From Sporothrix humicola (Eukaryota; Ascomycota; Sordariomycetes; Ophiostomatales; Ophiostomataceae), in contig WNYE01000044.1 in NCBI GenBank assembly GCA_021396245.1, forward strand, positions 280,683 to 344,682: a stretch of 64,000 nt of DNA, in the 5' to 3' direction. A program made the translations under genes and the position numbers. How positions within the stretch are numbered: position 1 is the stretch's first letter; the number at the start of each line of letters is the position of its first letter. Of the stretch, positions 10,754-21,353 are shown in pieces. Below the pieces are notes generated by a model that worked only from the letters and a program-made list of their open reading frames with translations, was not told the origin of the DNA and made no database searches.

Positions 10754-12778
10754 ATGGCGCCACGATGCTCAGGCAGTGTGCCGCTGTTTCTGTCGTTTCT
10801 CTACCCGTCGGCGCACATTGCTCGTTATGCCGGACATAACGGACGACGGGCAGCAGCGTCTGTTACAGCAAGTTTTCCAGCGACAAAACCAGTCACATAT
10901 CGCCAATATGCGCCCCTGCGACACTACACGTCTGAAACGACGCCATCACCAACGAAGGAGATGGTTGAGCCGGCTGAAACTGAAGTTTTGGAGGACACGC
11001 CAGAGAAAATAGAGACACCAGAGGAAACACCGGTCCAGTACCCAAGGTCCCGTCTCAACCCGGCGCCTGACGACTATGCCGCGATGAGCTTTGCCGACAA
11101 GGCCACGCTGACTGTCCATGCCGGCCCAGGCGGTGCCGGTTGCGTTTCGTTTCTGCGAGACATGTTTCTGCCAGATGGTCCGGCCAATGGAGGCGATGGT
11201 GGCCACGGCGGCAATATCTATATCCAGGCCGTGCCTGGCGAGACGTCGCTCCACAAGATTGCGAGACGACGGGTCATGCGCGCTGGGCGTGGAAAGAATG
11301 GCCAGGGCAGTGCGCGTAACGGTCCGCGGGGCGACGACTTGATTGTCACAGTTCCTGTCGGCACAGTCGTGACAGAAGTCAGCCGGATCGACCCAGTGGC
11401 CGACGAGGCGATCGTGGAGCGCGAACGGCAGTATTCACGGAAGCGCAGGAGGCAGATTCTGCGTTCTGCAGAGCTGGCAGCCGCTGCCGCCAAGAAAAGG
11501 GCAGAAGATGCAGGGATAGACCCCGATGAGATCGAGGAAGAGGAAGAGCAAGTGCACAAAAGCCCCGCGCAGCTTCGAAGGGAGCAGCAACAGCAGCAAG
11601 AAATCGACGAGGCCGACCAAGCAGAGAAGGAATGGATCAAGAAAAAGTGGGTTACCTATCCGGCTCTGTCAGCCAGCGAAGCCGGCGGCATCGAGTTCCC
11701 TCGACTGCCTCGACGCGACCGTTTCTTTGTCCAGCCGCCAGCGCCCATCTACCTCGATCTCTCACGACCAACGGCGCAGCCGATCCTGCTCGCAGCGGGC
11801 GGCATTGGCGGCCTCGGCAACTCGCACTTTGTGGCGCGACGTACACCACGACCCATGGTGGCAACGAAGGGCGAGAGCGCCGTGTCCATGACTATCAACC
11901 TGGAGCTCAAGCTGCTGGCCGACGTGGGCCTTGTCGGTCTGCCCAACGCTGGAAAAAGCACGCTTCTGCGGGCAGTCAGCAACAGCCGCGCGCGCGTCGG
12001 CTCGTGGGCGTTTACGACGCTGCAGCCCAACATTGGCACCGTCGTGCTCGACAACAACCGGGGCCGGCCAGTCGTGTCCATGCGGCCAGTGCAAAAGAAG
12101 GTCAAGGCAGCCGAGACAGCGACCAACAACGACGAGGACGGCACGTTCCACATGACGGCCGAGGACGAAGATACCACAGTGACTATTCCCCCTCGGACTC
12201 GTTTTACAATTGCCGACATTCCCGGTCTGATCGAGGGCGCTCATCTCGACAAGGGTCTGGGAATTGAGTTCTTGCGCCACGTGGAGCGCGCTGGAGTGCT
12301 TGCTTTTGTGGTCGATTTGGGAGCCGGTGATGCGGTGGCGGCTCTCAAGGCCCTCTGGAAGGAGGTCGGCCTCTACGCGCGTCTACGGGCAGAAGAGGAG
12401 GAACATCGCGAGCGCGAATCCTTGATTGAATGGGACTTCCGGGAAGACGAACGGCAGCGGTCTTCGCGTCAAACGATGTCGTACACAGTGGCCGACGAGT
12501 TGCGCCAACAAGCCAGCGGATCGACAATCTCTCCCGAGCTGGTGATTGCCGGCAAGCCGTGGTTTGTCGTAGCCACCAAGGGCGATCTGCCGAGCGCTGA
12601 AGCCAATTTTGCCAAGCTCAAAGCCTACATTGACAGAGTCGGCCGTGGCGAAGAGGAGCACCCAAGCGGCGTCGAGGGCGGCTGGACTGAGAATCTGGCT
12701 GCGATCCCTATCAGCGCCATCAACGGCCATGGCGTCGACCACATTGTCCACTGGATCGTTGGTCTTTTGGACCTGTAA
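10754..12778 (+). CDS. MTG2: Mitochondrial Obg-family GTPase MTG2
   Basis: Obg/CgtA-type GTPase that acts in assembly of the mitochondrial large ribosomal subunit. Intronless, 674 aa. The start at 10754 has an ACAATGGC context; an in-frame ATG at 10709 is in a poor context. The N-terminus is Arg/Ser/Ala-rich and fits a mitochondrial presequence. The glycine-rich Obg fold begins near residue 110 (FADKATLTVHAGPGGAG, then NGGDGGHGG and NGPRGDD). The GTPase domain has G1 GLPNAGKS at about 395-402, G2 region FTTLQPNIG, G3 DIPG at about 488 and G4 TKGD at about 608. A charged coiled insertion (about residues 215-300, Gln/Glu/Lys-rich) interrupts the Obg fold, so the protein is longer than bacterial Obg. 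It is followed in tandem by NCL1. Confidence 0.95.
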   Translation: MAPRCSGSVPLFLSFLYPSAHIARYAGHNGRRAAASVTASFPATKPVTYRQYAPLRHYTSETTPSPTKEMVEPAETEVLEDTPEKIETPEETPVQYPRSRLNPAPDDYAAMSFADKATLTVHAGPGGAGCVSFLRDMFLPDGPANGGDGGHGGNIYIQAVPGETSLHKIARRRVMRAGRGKNGQGSARNGPRGDDLIVTVPVGTVVTEVSRIDPVADEAIVERERQYSRKRRRQILRSAELAAAAAKKRAEDAGIDPDEIEEEEEQVHKSPAQLRREQQQQQEIDEADQAEKEWIKKKWVTYPALSASEAGGIEFPRLPRRDRFFVQPPAPIYLDLSRPTAQPILLAAGGIGGLGNSHFVARRTPRPMVATKGESAVSMTINLELKLLADVGLVGLPNAGKSTLLRAVSNSRARVGSWAFTTLQPNIGTVVLDNNRGRPVVSMRPVQKKVKAAETATNNDEDGTFHMTAEDEDTTVTIPPRTRFTIADIPGLIEGAHLDKGLGIEFLRHVERAGVLAFVVDLGAGDAVAALKALWKEVGLYARLRAEEEEHRERESLIEWDFREDERQRSSRQTMSYTVADELRQQASGSTISPELVIAGKPWFVVATKGDLPSAEANFAKLKAYIDRVGRGEEEHPSGVEGGWTENLAAIPISAINGHGVDHIVHWIVGLLDL

Positions 12779-13175
12779 AACACTTTACAAAAACGAGCAT
12801 AAATGCTTTGCATAAGCTTTTGCTTTTGCATGAGCATGAACATGTACGATGAATATATGGAAGACGTTGTATATATACCCCAATCTACACTGAATTTATC
12901 AGCTATCTTAAGTACCTGTACCGGAGTATCAACTCCCCTTATCGCAATCGATAAGACAAAGTGGGGCGTTGCCTCGATTACATTGTAATTTTTCCCCAGC
13001 GATCGAGGTCTGGATGCATCACAGTGCAAACAGCGAGCGTTTCTGCCACCAATCGCACGAAAATCCTTGCAACGAGGCTACAATTCGAACTGTAGCCGTC
13101 GCATAAACGCTCATACTCGAACCCTTTCCCCCTCCCACTCTCGACCTACTTCGAATTTAAAGACTCGACAGCATC
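12779..13175. promoter_or_regulatory. MTG2-NCL1 intergenic region
   Basis: Short spacer that holds the MTG2 3' end and the NCL1 promoter. A CT/AC-rich leader lies just before 13176. No ORF or RNA gene was seen. Confidence 0.5.
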
Positions 13176-15987
13176 ATGGGTCGTGGCGGTTTCAAGGTGA
13201 GTTTTTGGGAATGAAATTCGAGGGCTTGTTCTCGAGAAGAGATTGACCACTAACAATTCCTAGAAAAACCGCGGCGGTGGCCGTAACGGCGGCAGGTCGA
13301 ACGAGCGGTACAACAAGCCGTACGCGGAGCTGGTCAAGGAGAACGAGAAGCTGCAGACATACTACAACAGCCTTTTGCAACTCGAAAACGACGAGACGGA
13401 GCGCGAGGCGTTTTGGGCGGCGTTCCGGCGCGAGCTGCCGCACAGTTTCCGGTTCTGCGGCTCCAAGGGCCATGCGCAATCGGTGCAGAAGCTGCTGCAG
13501 ACGCGCTACATCCCCGAGATTGCCCAGATCGGCGAGTACGACGGCCACCCCGTGAGCCCGCCGCAGGCCGTGCCTTGGTATCCCGACAACCTGGCGTGGT
13601 GGATGACGACGTCCAAGACGGTGATCCGCAAGTTCCCGCCATTTGCGGCGTTCCAAAAGTTCCTGGTGTCGGAGACGACGGTCGGCAACATTAGCCGCCA
13701 AGAGGTTGTCAGCATGATCCCGCCGCTGCTGATGGATGTGCGCCCCGGTATGGCCGTCCTCGATCTGTGCGCCGCGCCCGGCAGCAAGGCAGCGCAGCTG
13801 CTCGAGATGGTGCACCAGGGCGAGGAGGCGCGTGTGCGCAAGGTGATGCGCTCGATCGAGAAGACGCTGGTGGGCGACAATGGCGTTGTGGCCGAGACGA
13901 TCGAAGAGGTCGAGGAGAACGAGGACGAAGACAACGAGGACCCCGCGGCCAAGCTGTCGGCCGACCCCGGCGACGACGGCCGCGCCACGGGCGTTCTGGT
14001 CGCCAACGACGCCGACTACAAGCGCAGCCACCTGCTGATCCACCAGCTCAAGCGCCTGTCGTCGCCCAACATCATCGTGACCAACCACGATGCCACCATC
14101 TACCCGTCGCTGCGCCTGCCTCCGCTGCCCGTTGAGGCCGGCGCCAAGCAGGCGCCGCAGCAGCGCTACCTCAAGTTCGACCGCATCCTGGCCGACGTGC
14201 CCTGCTCGGGCGACGGCACGCTGCGCAAGAACGTCAACATGTGGAAGGACTGGAACCCGGGCAATGCGCTGGGCCTGCACCTGGTGCAGGTGCGCATTCT
14301 GGTACGCGCGCTCCAGATGCTCATGACGGGCGGTCGCGTCGTTTACTCGACGTGCAGTCTGAACCCCGTGGAGAACGAGTCGGTTGTCGCGTCGGCGATT
14401 GCGCTGTGCGGCGGCCCCGACAAGGTGGAGATCCTGGACAGTAGCGACCAGCTGCCTCTCCTCAAGCGGAGACCGGGTCTCAAGGCGTGGGACATTATGG
14501 ACAAGTCGGGCCGGCAGTGGCGCAACTGGGAGGAAGTTGAGGCGTTCATGGCGACCGAGGAGAGCGGCGGCATCCCGCCGAGCCGGATCGTGCCGACCAT
14601 GTTTGCCAACGAGGCGTCAGACAAGCTGCCGCTGGAGCGGTGTCTGCGCGTGTACCCGCACCTGCAGGACACGGGCGGTTTCTTTATTGTTGTGCTGCAG
14701 AAGAAGGCCGAGTTCAAGGCCAAGCCTGTGCCCAACGGCCCTGCGGCGCCCAAGAAGCAACAGCAGCCGCAGCAGAAGAAGGGCGAGAAGAAGGACGAGG
14801 CTGCTGCCGAGAACAACGGCGAGAGCAATAGCGACAGCAACGGCGCGACAATCAAGCGTCCTGCTGAGGATGACGTCGCCAGCGTCGACAGCCAGCCCGT
14901 GAAGAAGCAGAAGCAGGAGGATGAGGATGCTGACGTCAAGACGGAGGTCGAGGCCGAGGCCGAGGTTGAGGCCCAACCCGAAGCCAACAAGGAGACTGCT
15001 AAAGAGCTCAAGACGGAGGACATCAAGACAGAGCCCACCGAGGCACCGGTTGAGGCACCGGTTGAGGCGCCCGTCGAGGCCCCCGCCGAGACTGCTCCTG
15101 CTCCCGAAGTCTCGAAGCCCAAGAACGGCCAGCACTACGAAGAGCCCTTCAAGTACCTGGCGGCCGACCACCCGGTCGTCAAGGACATCCAGGCCTTTTA
15201 CCACCTGTCGCCGCGCTTCCCGACAGACCGCTTCATGGTCCGCAACGCGCTGGGCGAGCCGGCCAAGGCCATCTACTACACGAGCGGCCTTGTGCGCGAC
15301 ATTCTGGTCGCCAACACGTCGAGCAGCGACGGGCCCCAGCAGCAGCGCAGCAGCAGCGCCACCAACGTCAAGTTTGTGCACGGCGGCGTGCGCATGTTTG
15401 TCAAGCAGGAGTCGCCGTCGGCCGAGGTCAACCGTTGGCGCATCCAGGCCGAGGGCCTGCCGCTGCTGTCGGGCTACGTCGGCGAGGAGCGCATCGTCAA
15501 GCTGCACAAGAAGTCGACGCTCAAGGCGCTGCTTGTGGAAATGTTCCCCAAGTTTGTCGACGGCGAGTGGAAGAAGCTGGGTGAGGTGGGCGAGCGGCTA
15601 CCGGAGCTAGGCATGGGCTGCTTTGTGCTCAAGGTCGAGCCGCGGCCGGAGGATGCCGAGTCCGAGGCGCTGGTCGGCGACGTGCCGCTCGAGCCCATGG
15701 CGCTGCCGCTGTGGAAGAGCTTCCACTCGCTAAACCTGATGCTGCCCAAGGAGGACCGGGCGGCGATGCTGCTGCGCATCTTCAACGACACGACGCCGCT
15801 CGTCAACAACTCGCTCAAGGAGAAGAACAACAACGCCAAGGCGGAGGCGGCAAAGACAGAGGCTGCTGCAGCAGCTGCTGCCGATGCGGGTGGCGAGGAT
15901 GCCACGATGACGGATGCTGCGCCGGCCGAGGCCAACGGCGAGGCTGAGATCAACGAGGTCGAAGCCGAGGATGCGCCGTCGCCGTAG
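13176..15987 (+). CDS. NCL1: tRNA (cytosine-5)-methyltransferase NCL1/TRM4 (NSUN2 family)
   Basis: SAM-dependent nuclear tRNA m5C methyltransferase. Exon 1 is only 7 codons (13176-13196, MGRGGFK); intron 13197-13263 has a CTAAC branch point; exon 2 is 13264-15987. Product 914 aa, longer than yeast Ncl1 (684). The order of motifs is intact: N-terminal NERYNKPYAELV, the PWYPDNLAWW segment, SAM-binding VLDLCAAPGSKAAQ near residue 172, motif IV ADVPCSGDG with release Cys 321, and motif VI VVYSTCSLNPVENE with catalytic Cys 371. The stretch at about 490-620 is an acidic/Lys low-complexity linker that includes tandem APVE units. After it the family-typical C-terminal region resumes (EEPFKYL, then YHLSPRFP). 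The tail is Ala/Glu-rich. It is convergent with the GH17 gene. Confidence 0.96.
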
Positions 15988-16519
15988 ATGTGTGACGAGC
16001 TGTAATTTTGGAATTTGTATTGTTTGACATTGCAATAGATGGTTGGTATCTAAAACGGATCTGTTTCTCTTCTTGTTTTTCTGTTTCGTCTTGTATTTTA
16101 GTAGTTCAGTTAACAATGTAAGGATAACATCAAAGGCATTGCAAGCAACAAAAGTGGCAAAAGAGAGTATCCATAATGTAAAAAAAAAAATCCAAAGGAG
16201 TGAATTGAAATGAAGGAGAACGACTTTTAATATTACAAGATATGAATATATAGAAAAGTACAAAGTCTATAAAAACAATCTGATTGGTCCAAGTGAACTC
16301 AAAGCATCCAAAAATATGCATATTCTATGTTCGTAGTGGAAACATGGCGGCAATCATGTGTGGACGCCGTTTTCCAAAATCATAAAGGAGTGTAAGAAAC
16401 CCAAAAGTAAAAATAGTAATAGTCAAAAGTCCAAAATTTGTGATATATCGTGTTCAACGCCGACCAAATGTTTCCCAGTTAAGCAAAAACAAATCCATGT
16501 CTATCAGTAGACTCACTCC
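15988..16519. other. Convergent 3' intergenic region
   Basis: AT-rich spacer between the stop codons of NCL1 (+) and the GH17 glucanase (-). A and T runs fit two polyadenylation zones. Nothing else was seen. Confidence 0.5.
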
Positions 16520-18017
16520 TTACAGAGCAAGAATGGCAGCCATGAGGGCAGCGAAGCCAGCGCCGATGGAGCCCGACAGGGCAACACCGCCGTTGGTGAC
16601 GACGACAGCACCGCTAGTGGACGAGCCGCCCGAGGAGGTGGTCGTGGTGGCACCGCCGCGGCCAGTGGTGGGCGAAGTGCCGTTACCCGAGCCAGAGCCG
16701 GAGCCAGAGCCGGAGCCAGAGCCGCCGCCGACAGTGCCGGCAGCAGTGGTGGTGGGAGCAACAACAGGCGTCGTGACAGTGTTCACAGGGGTGGTCGTGG
16801 CCAGGGTCGTCTGGGGGGCGCTGGAGTCGGCACCGCTGCCGCCGACAATGACGCCGGGCGACGAGGAGGCCAGGGGAGGGGCGGCAGCAGAAGACGAGGG
16901 CTTCTGGACAGCGGCAGACGAGCTGGGCTGGACAGCGAGGCCAGAGCTGGCGGCGCCGGTACCAGTGCCAGTCGAGGTGTTGGTGCTGCTGCTGCTGCCG
17001 TCGCAAGACAGGTCGTATAGGGGCGTCGTGGTCAGGGTCGAGCCGATGACACCGAAGCTGGGGTTGGGGGTCGTGGGAGCGGAATCCTGCAGAGTGTACC
17101 ACCAGATGTTGACGCTGCCGAAGCGGGGGCAGCCGGCCTGGTCCCAGAAGATCTTGGCGTTCTCGGGCGAAGCGACGGCCTGGTTCTCGACATCACCGCT
17201 GACGGGCCAGCCGGTCTCGGTGACCCACACGGGCTTGCCCTGGGCAACACCCGTGGTCTCGCTGATGGCGTCGTCGAGCAGACCGGCACCCTGCTCGATG
17301 CCGTTGGCCATGGTGTTCTGGAAGTAGGGGTAGGCATCGACGCCGAGCCAGTCGCAGGCGCTGATGACGGCCGTGTTGGAGCCGTTGACCCAGGCAGTCC
17401 AGGTGTCGACGTGGCCGATCGAGGCGCTCGACAGAGCCGTGCCGGCAATGGCGGCGCGGACCTGCGAGATGTAGTTGGTCAGGACATCGGGGCCGGCACC
17501 GACGCCGGACTCGTTCTCAATGCCGGTGGGCGTGATGCGGTACAGGTCCTCGGAGCCGACCGAGATACCGGCAACCAGGGGACCCAGAGAGTCGCCGTAC
17601 TGGCTGATGGCGGTCTTAAGCGCAGCAAGCTCGTTGGCGAAGCCGGTGTCACCGCCCGAGGCCCAGAGACCGAGCAGCAGGCTGGTCTTGGTGGCAATGG
17701 CAGCGGGGATGGCAGAGATGACATCGTTGGTGGTGCCGCCTTGCTGTACGGGAGTTAGTATGAGGCAAACTATTTGGCTGGTAGTTGAAATATCAAAAGG
17801 TATTGGGGAAACGCACAATCATTGTGTAGAGACGGGCGCTGGTGAAAGCGCCATTGGTGCCGGCAAGACCGGCAGCCGTCTTGAAGTCGTTCTCGAAATC
17901 GGACTGGGCCTTGGCCGAGCCGTCAGTGAAAGTCGAGCCGTAGTTGAAGCCCTGGTAGGCAGCGAGGGCCTGGGGAAGGACGGCGGCAAGGGCCGCGAGA
18001 GAGAGGACGGAACGCAT
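16520..18017 (-). CDS. GPI-anchored GH17 glucan endo-1,3-beta-glucosidase (EglC/Bgl2-like)
   Basis: Cell-wall beta-1,3-glucanase or glucanosyltransferase of glycoside hydrolase family 17. Exons 17817-18017 and 16520-17743 give 474 aa (donor GTGCGT, acceptor CAG). The signal peptide is clear (MRSVLSLAALAAVLPQALA, cleavage before AYQGFNYG). The catalytic acid/base is predicted as Glu132 in VAGISVGSEDLYR and the nucleophile as Glu243 in VWVTETGWPVSG. The fold ends near residue 310 (IWWYTLQDSAP, then YDLSCDG). A long Ser/Thr/Gly-rich stalk follows, with a GS dipeptide tract encoded by a 12-bp tandem repeat at about 16684-16735. The C-terminus is a GPI-attachment signal: small residues, then a hydrophobic AALMAAILAL end. 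It is probably attached to membrane or wall and remodels beta-glucan. Confidence 0.94.
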
Positions 18018-18029
18018 TTTGGTTGTGAA

Positions 18030-18360
18030 GTCTCAAAAGATGCTTTCCAGATATTGGTGAAAGAGAAAGACAGGGATACGAGAATTCCCAGATATTGATG
18101 ATAAAACCAAAAAACTTCCGAGCGAGTGGTGGAAGAAGATTGAAAAAGAAATGAGAAAGAAAAGGAAAATATGAGATGGAGGAAGGAAAAGAAAAAGGGA
18201 GAAAAGAAATAAGAGAAAAGAAAAATAGGATACAAAAGTATAGAAGAATGACGAAAGCAGAAGGAGAAAAGAATAGAAGGAAAGACCCAAAGAAAATAGA
18301 AACAACAAGGAAAAGAAAACAGGCGACAGGAACACGAAAGAACCAAAGTCAGGAGGGAGG
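18030..18360 (-). promoter_or_regulatory. CT-rich leader/core promoter of the GH17 gene
   Basis: Immediately upstream of the ATG at 18017 the coding (minus) strand is almost uninterrupted pyrimidine for about 300 bp; the plus strand reads as GA-rich sequence. Such tracts mark fungal core promoters and 5' leaders. The exact transcription start is unknown. Confidence 0.45.
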
Positions 18361-18430
18361 CGGATACGAGGTGTTTTCCGCCAAGAGGTACGTAACTGCC
18401 CACGGAGCTAACTCAAAAAACAAGATGCAC

Positions 18431-18439
18431 TACGGAGTA
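18431..18439. repeat. TACGGAGTA nonamer (one of seven exact copies)
   Basis: Exact copies in either orientation lie at 2373-2381, 8398-8406, 18431-18439, 26177-26185, 26774-26782, 27490-27498 and 43696-43704, all outside coding sequence. One-mismatch copies lie near 27961, 29337 and 31853. Role unknown. Confidence 0.6.
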
Positions 18440-21353
18440 CTTGCGCTTGCACCAGTCCCTCCGTCGGCGCGTGTTTTTGTACTGTGCACCAGCACAACGC
18501 ATGTGAGAGCCCGGACAGTGCGGGCCACCATGGCGAGATCTGTCGACGACTGGACGTTTGCACATCTGAACGTTTTTTCCTCTCGATCGAACCGTTTCTG
18601 TTTTCTGTGGACTTTCACTGCTGTCCGTTTCGTCCGGCTTGTTGTCGTCTAAAGTCTCGAACTTTCTACCCACCGAAGCCGTCGAAATCGTCAGCATCCG
18701 TCCAGTCGCAAAGGTCCTTTCTGCCTCACTAGCATCTCCGTTTGGCCACAAAAAAATGTGGAAAAGAATTGCAACAAACAGCTTGATGGCCAGCGTTTTT
18801 CGTCCTTGCTCCAGAAGCCGTGGTCTAGGCGTCGTCATGGCCCATACTCTGGCTCCATTGTTTGCTCGAGTTTGCCCACAAATCGGCCAAAGTATTCGTA
18901 CTCATGGCATTACGTCGTGCCACACTCGGCCAGACGTACTCGTTACTTTTGTTGTGTCTGCCGTCTCTTTGCTTTCCCGGTTTTTGCAGATCTCGTATAT
19001 GTGGGTGAACAGGGGTAGCTCGCGGGTACCATACCTCGACGTGCCTGGTGCGATCCACAGCCTGGGGAGACGCAGAAAGAACCTGGGATGAACACGAGAA
19101 AACAGGGAGAGCAACATCAACATCACTGTAGAAAAACCACACAAAAACCACACAAAACCGCAGAACCAAACAGAACGGCGCACGACACCAGAAAAAAACC
19201 AGTCGACAAAGAAGTGGGACGCCATGCATCCGTCCCAGCCCAGGCCCCGTACCTTGCACTAGTGGCGATGGAGGGGGAACAAAAGGACGTCCAGACGCAG
19301 AAAAGACACAGACGAGACAGCCAACAAAAGGGGGCCAGCAGAAAAGGACGCGCCGTTCAGGAGAAAGGGGCACACAAAGGGGGACCGGCGCCGCCCTGAA
19401 ATCGCTGAAAACACCCTCAGATGTTCAAGTTGCCCCTCAGTCGTCTATCAGTGTCCAATGGCAGCCCACAGGTGCTGACCCTTTGCTGTTGTCCTGAGCC
19501 CGTATACCCCTGACGGCAGCGCATATGTAGCCACGACAGCTCGCTGTCAACGGTCATTCGTCTGTTCTTTTGGTAGTTTTTGTTGGTCTGTTGCTCCGTT
19601 GTTTCGTTTCGTTTGCAAGTGCGTTGTTTTCTTTGTCGATTCAGAATTTATTTTTTCCGTCTCTTTTTTGTCTCCCTCGCGCGTCAGATCTCAGGGGAGC
19701 TGTTGTTCTTCGACAAGGGTTCTGTCTCTCATCTTGTTGTTCTCCCGGCACGTCGATGCCAGGGGTGGAGGTTCTGGACCCAAAGGTGGTCCACATCCTG
19801 GATGCTGGATCCCTCCCCGGCATCCTGGCAGCATGGTAATGGTATGGCAGGCCAAGATGGCTGACAGAGTGACAGACGCTCGGAGCATAAAAAATCGAGC
19901 ATTCGACGAGAAAGACAGTGTTCGGACGGTGGCCGACGAAACCCAGACTGTGCTAGTGCATGTCGAAGCAGTCGACTTTACTTTCGCCCGCCGCCGATAT
20001 GCCAAGGCAGCGATGTAAAAATGTGGAACACAGTGCCGATGCACCCCATCCACCGAGGTCGTTCGTAACGTCATCACTCCAAAGGACATTACTTGGACGG
20101 AGCCTGTCACCTGTCGAGCCTGTCCATAAGTTGACCAAAAATAAACAGTGGAGGACATTGGACCGAAAATTTTCAGAGTTTTCTTAGGCGGATGCTGGGC
20201 GCTTGTTTGGCTGACTGAGAACATGTAAACGGTCGCCGGACCGTTTTCGTTCGCCCCAGGAACAATAATTGCTCTTTTTATTTGTGTTGACCAGCGGTTC
20301 TTTTCGATTTTTCTAGCCCTTCAGAAATTATATTTTTGTTATTTATTTTTTCCCGTGCAAAATCATCTAGTCTCAAATTTTGTCAGTCTGGGATGCCCAC
20401 GCTCATTTCGTTTCTCTCCCATCAAAGAGGAGACCAAATACCTGGGGTGCTTAATATAGCAACAAGCAATAAAGAAACAAAAGTGGATGTCCATCTTTGT
20501 CCTGGTTGGCATGAATGATGTGCTGGCGGGGGTTTGTTGTCGGCCCCAGCTTGCCCAGGTGCACTAGACAGGGATCTTCTCGGCCAGTAGCACAGCCAAG
20601 CCCTGAAAGACGGCACCGATTCCGGGGTGAAAGATGGAAGCTCGAGAAGAAAGAAAATCTTGAAAATCTTGTTCTTCAATGGAAAGTGGGAGCAACAGGG
20701 TTTGCGGCCCAAACATGGCCTGGCAAGGCGTGCAGACTTGTACAGCGTCGTCATGCTGTAGATTGTAAAACAGACAACATGTGGCAGCACATTCCAGTAG
20801 TTTGTTGTGCCGCCTGGTGGAGTTGCCTCGTATTGGGTTTGCGTCTGTGGACATGAACACAACACATGCACCTGACAACTTTGTGTGCCAATGCTCAAGA
20901 TTGTCGGCAGTAGCACACCGTAAATACCGTGTAATGTTAAAGAGGTCGTAAAACAGTGAGCAAATTTCCGCAGAAAATACCTATGTTAGTGACAAGTCCG
21001 TGTTAGATTCTTGAATATTGATGACGGTGGTCCATGTCAATAAACCTTGTGACAGCAATGCTGGAAGATAAGTATGGGGTCGAGTTGATATCCACGATGG
21101 GCCTGCGATTCAGTCGACTCAATGCAAAGAACGCAAGGCCCGGATGTAGCGAAATTGGCTGGCCAAGATCTCTTTGTGCGCCCTGGCAAAAGTACCCATA
21201 TGCAGTACTTGTTGCAGAATTGCATGCATATATGGATGGAAGTAAACAAACAAAAGGTCAACATGAAATCCAAAACCAGAACAATAGATTGTGCTATCAA
21301 AAATTGACAAAAAGGCCTGCAAAAATAAATATTCAAAATATCCTCAAAACATA

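Larger units (their letters stand above)
18018..21353. other. 3.3-kb non-coding region
   Basis: It runs from the GH17 promoter to the 3' end of the PLC-like gene. Open frames are short, overlap on both strands and show no domain. One TACGGAGTA nonamer is at 18431-18439. No tRNA or 5S RNA signature was recognised. Confidence 0.5.
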
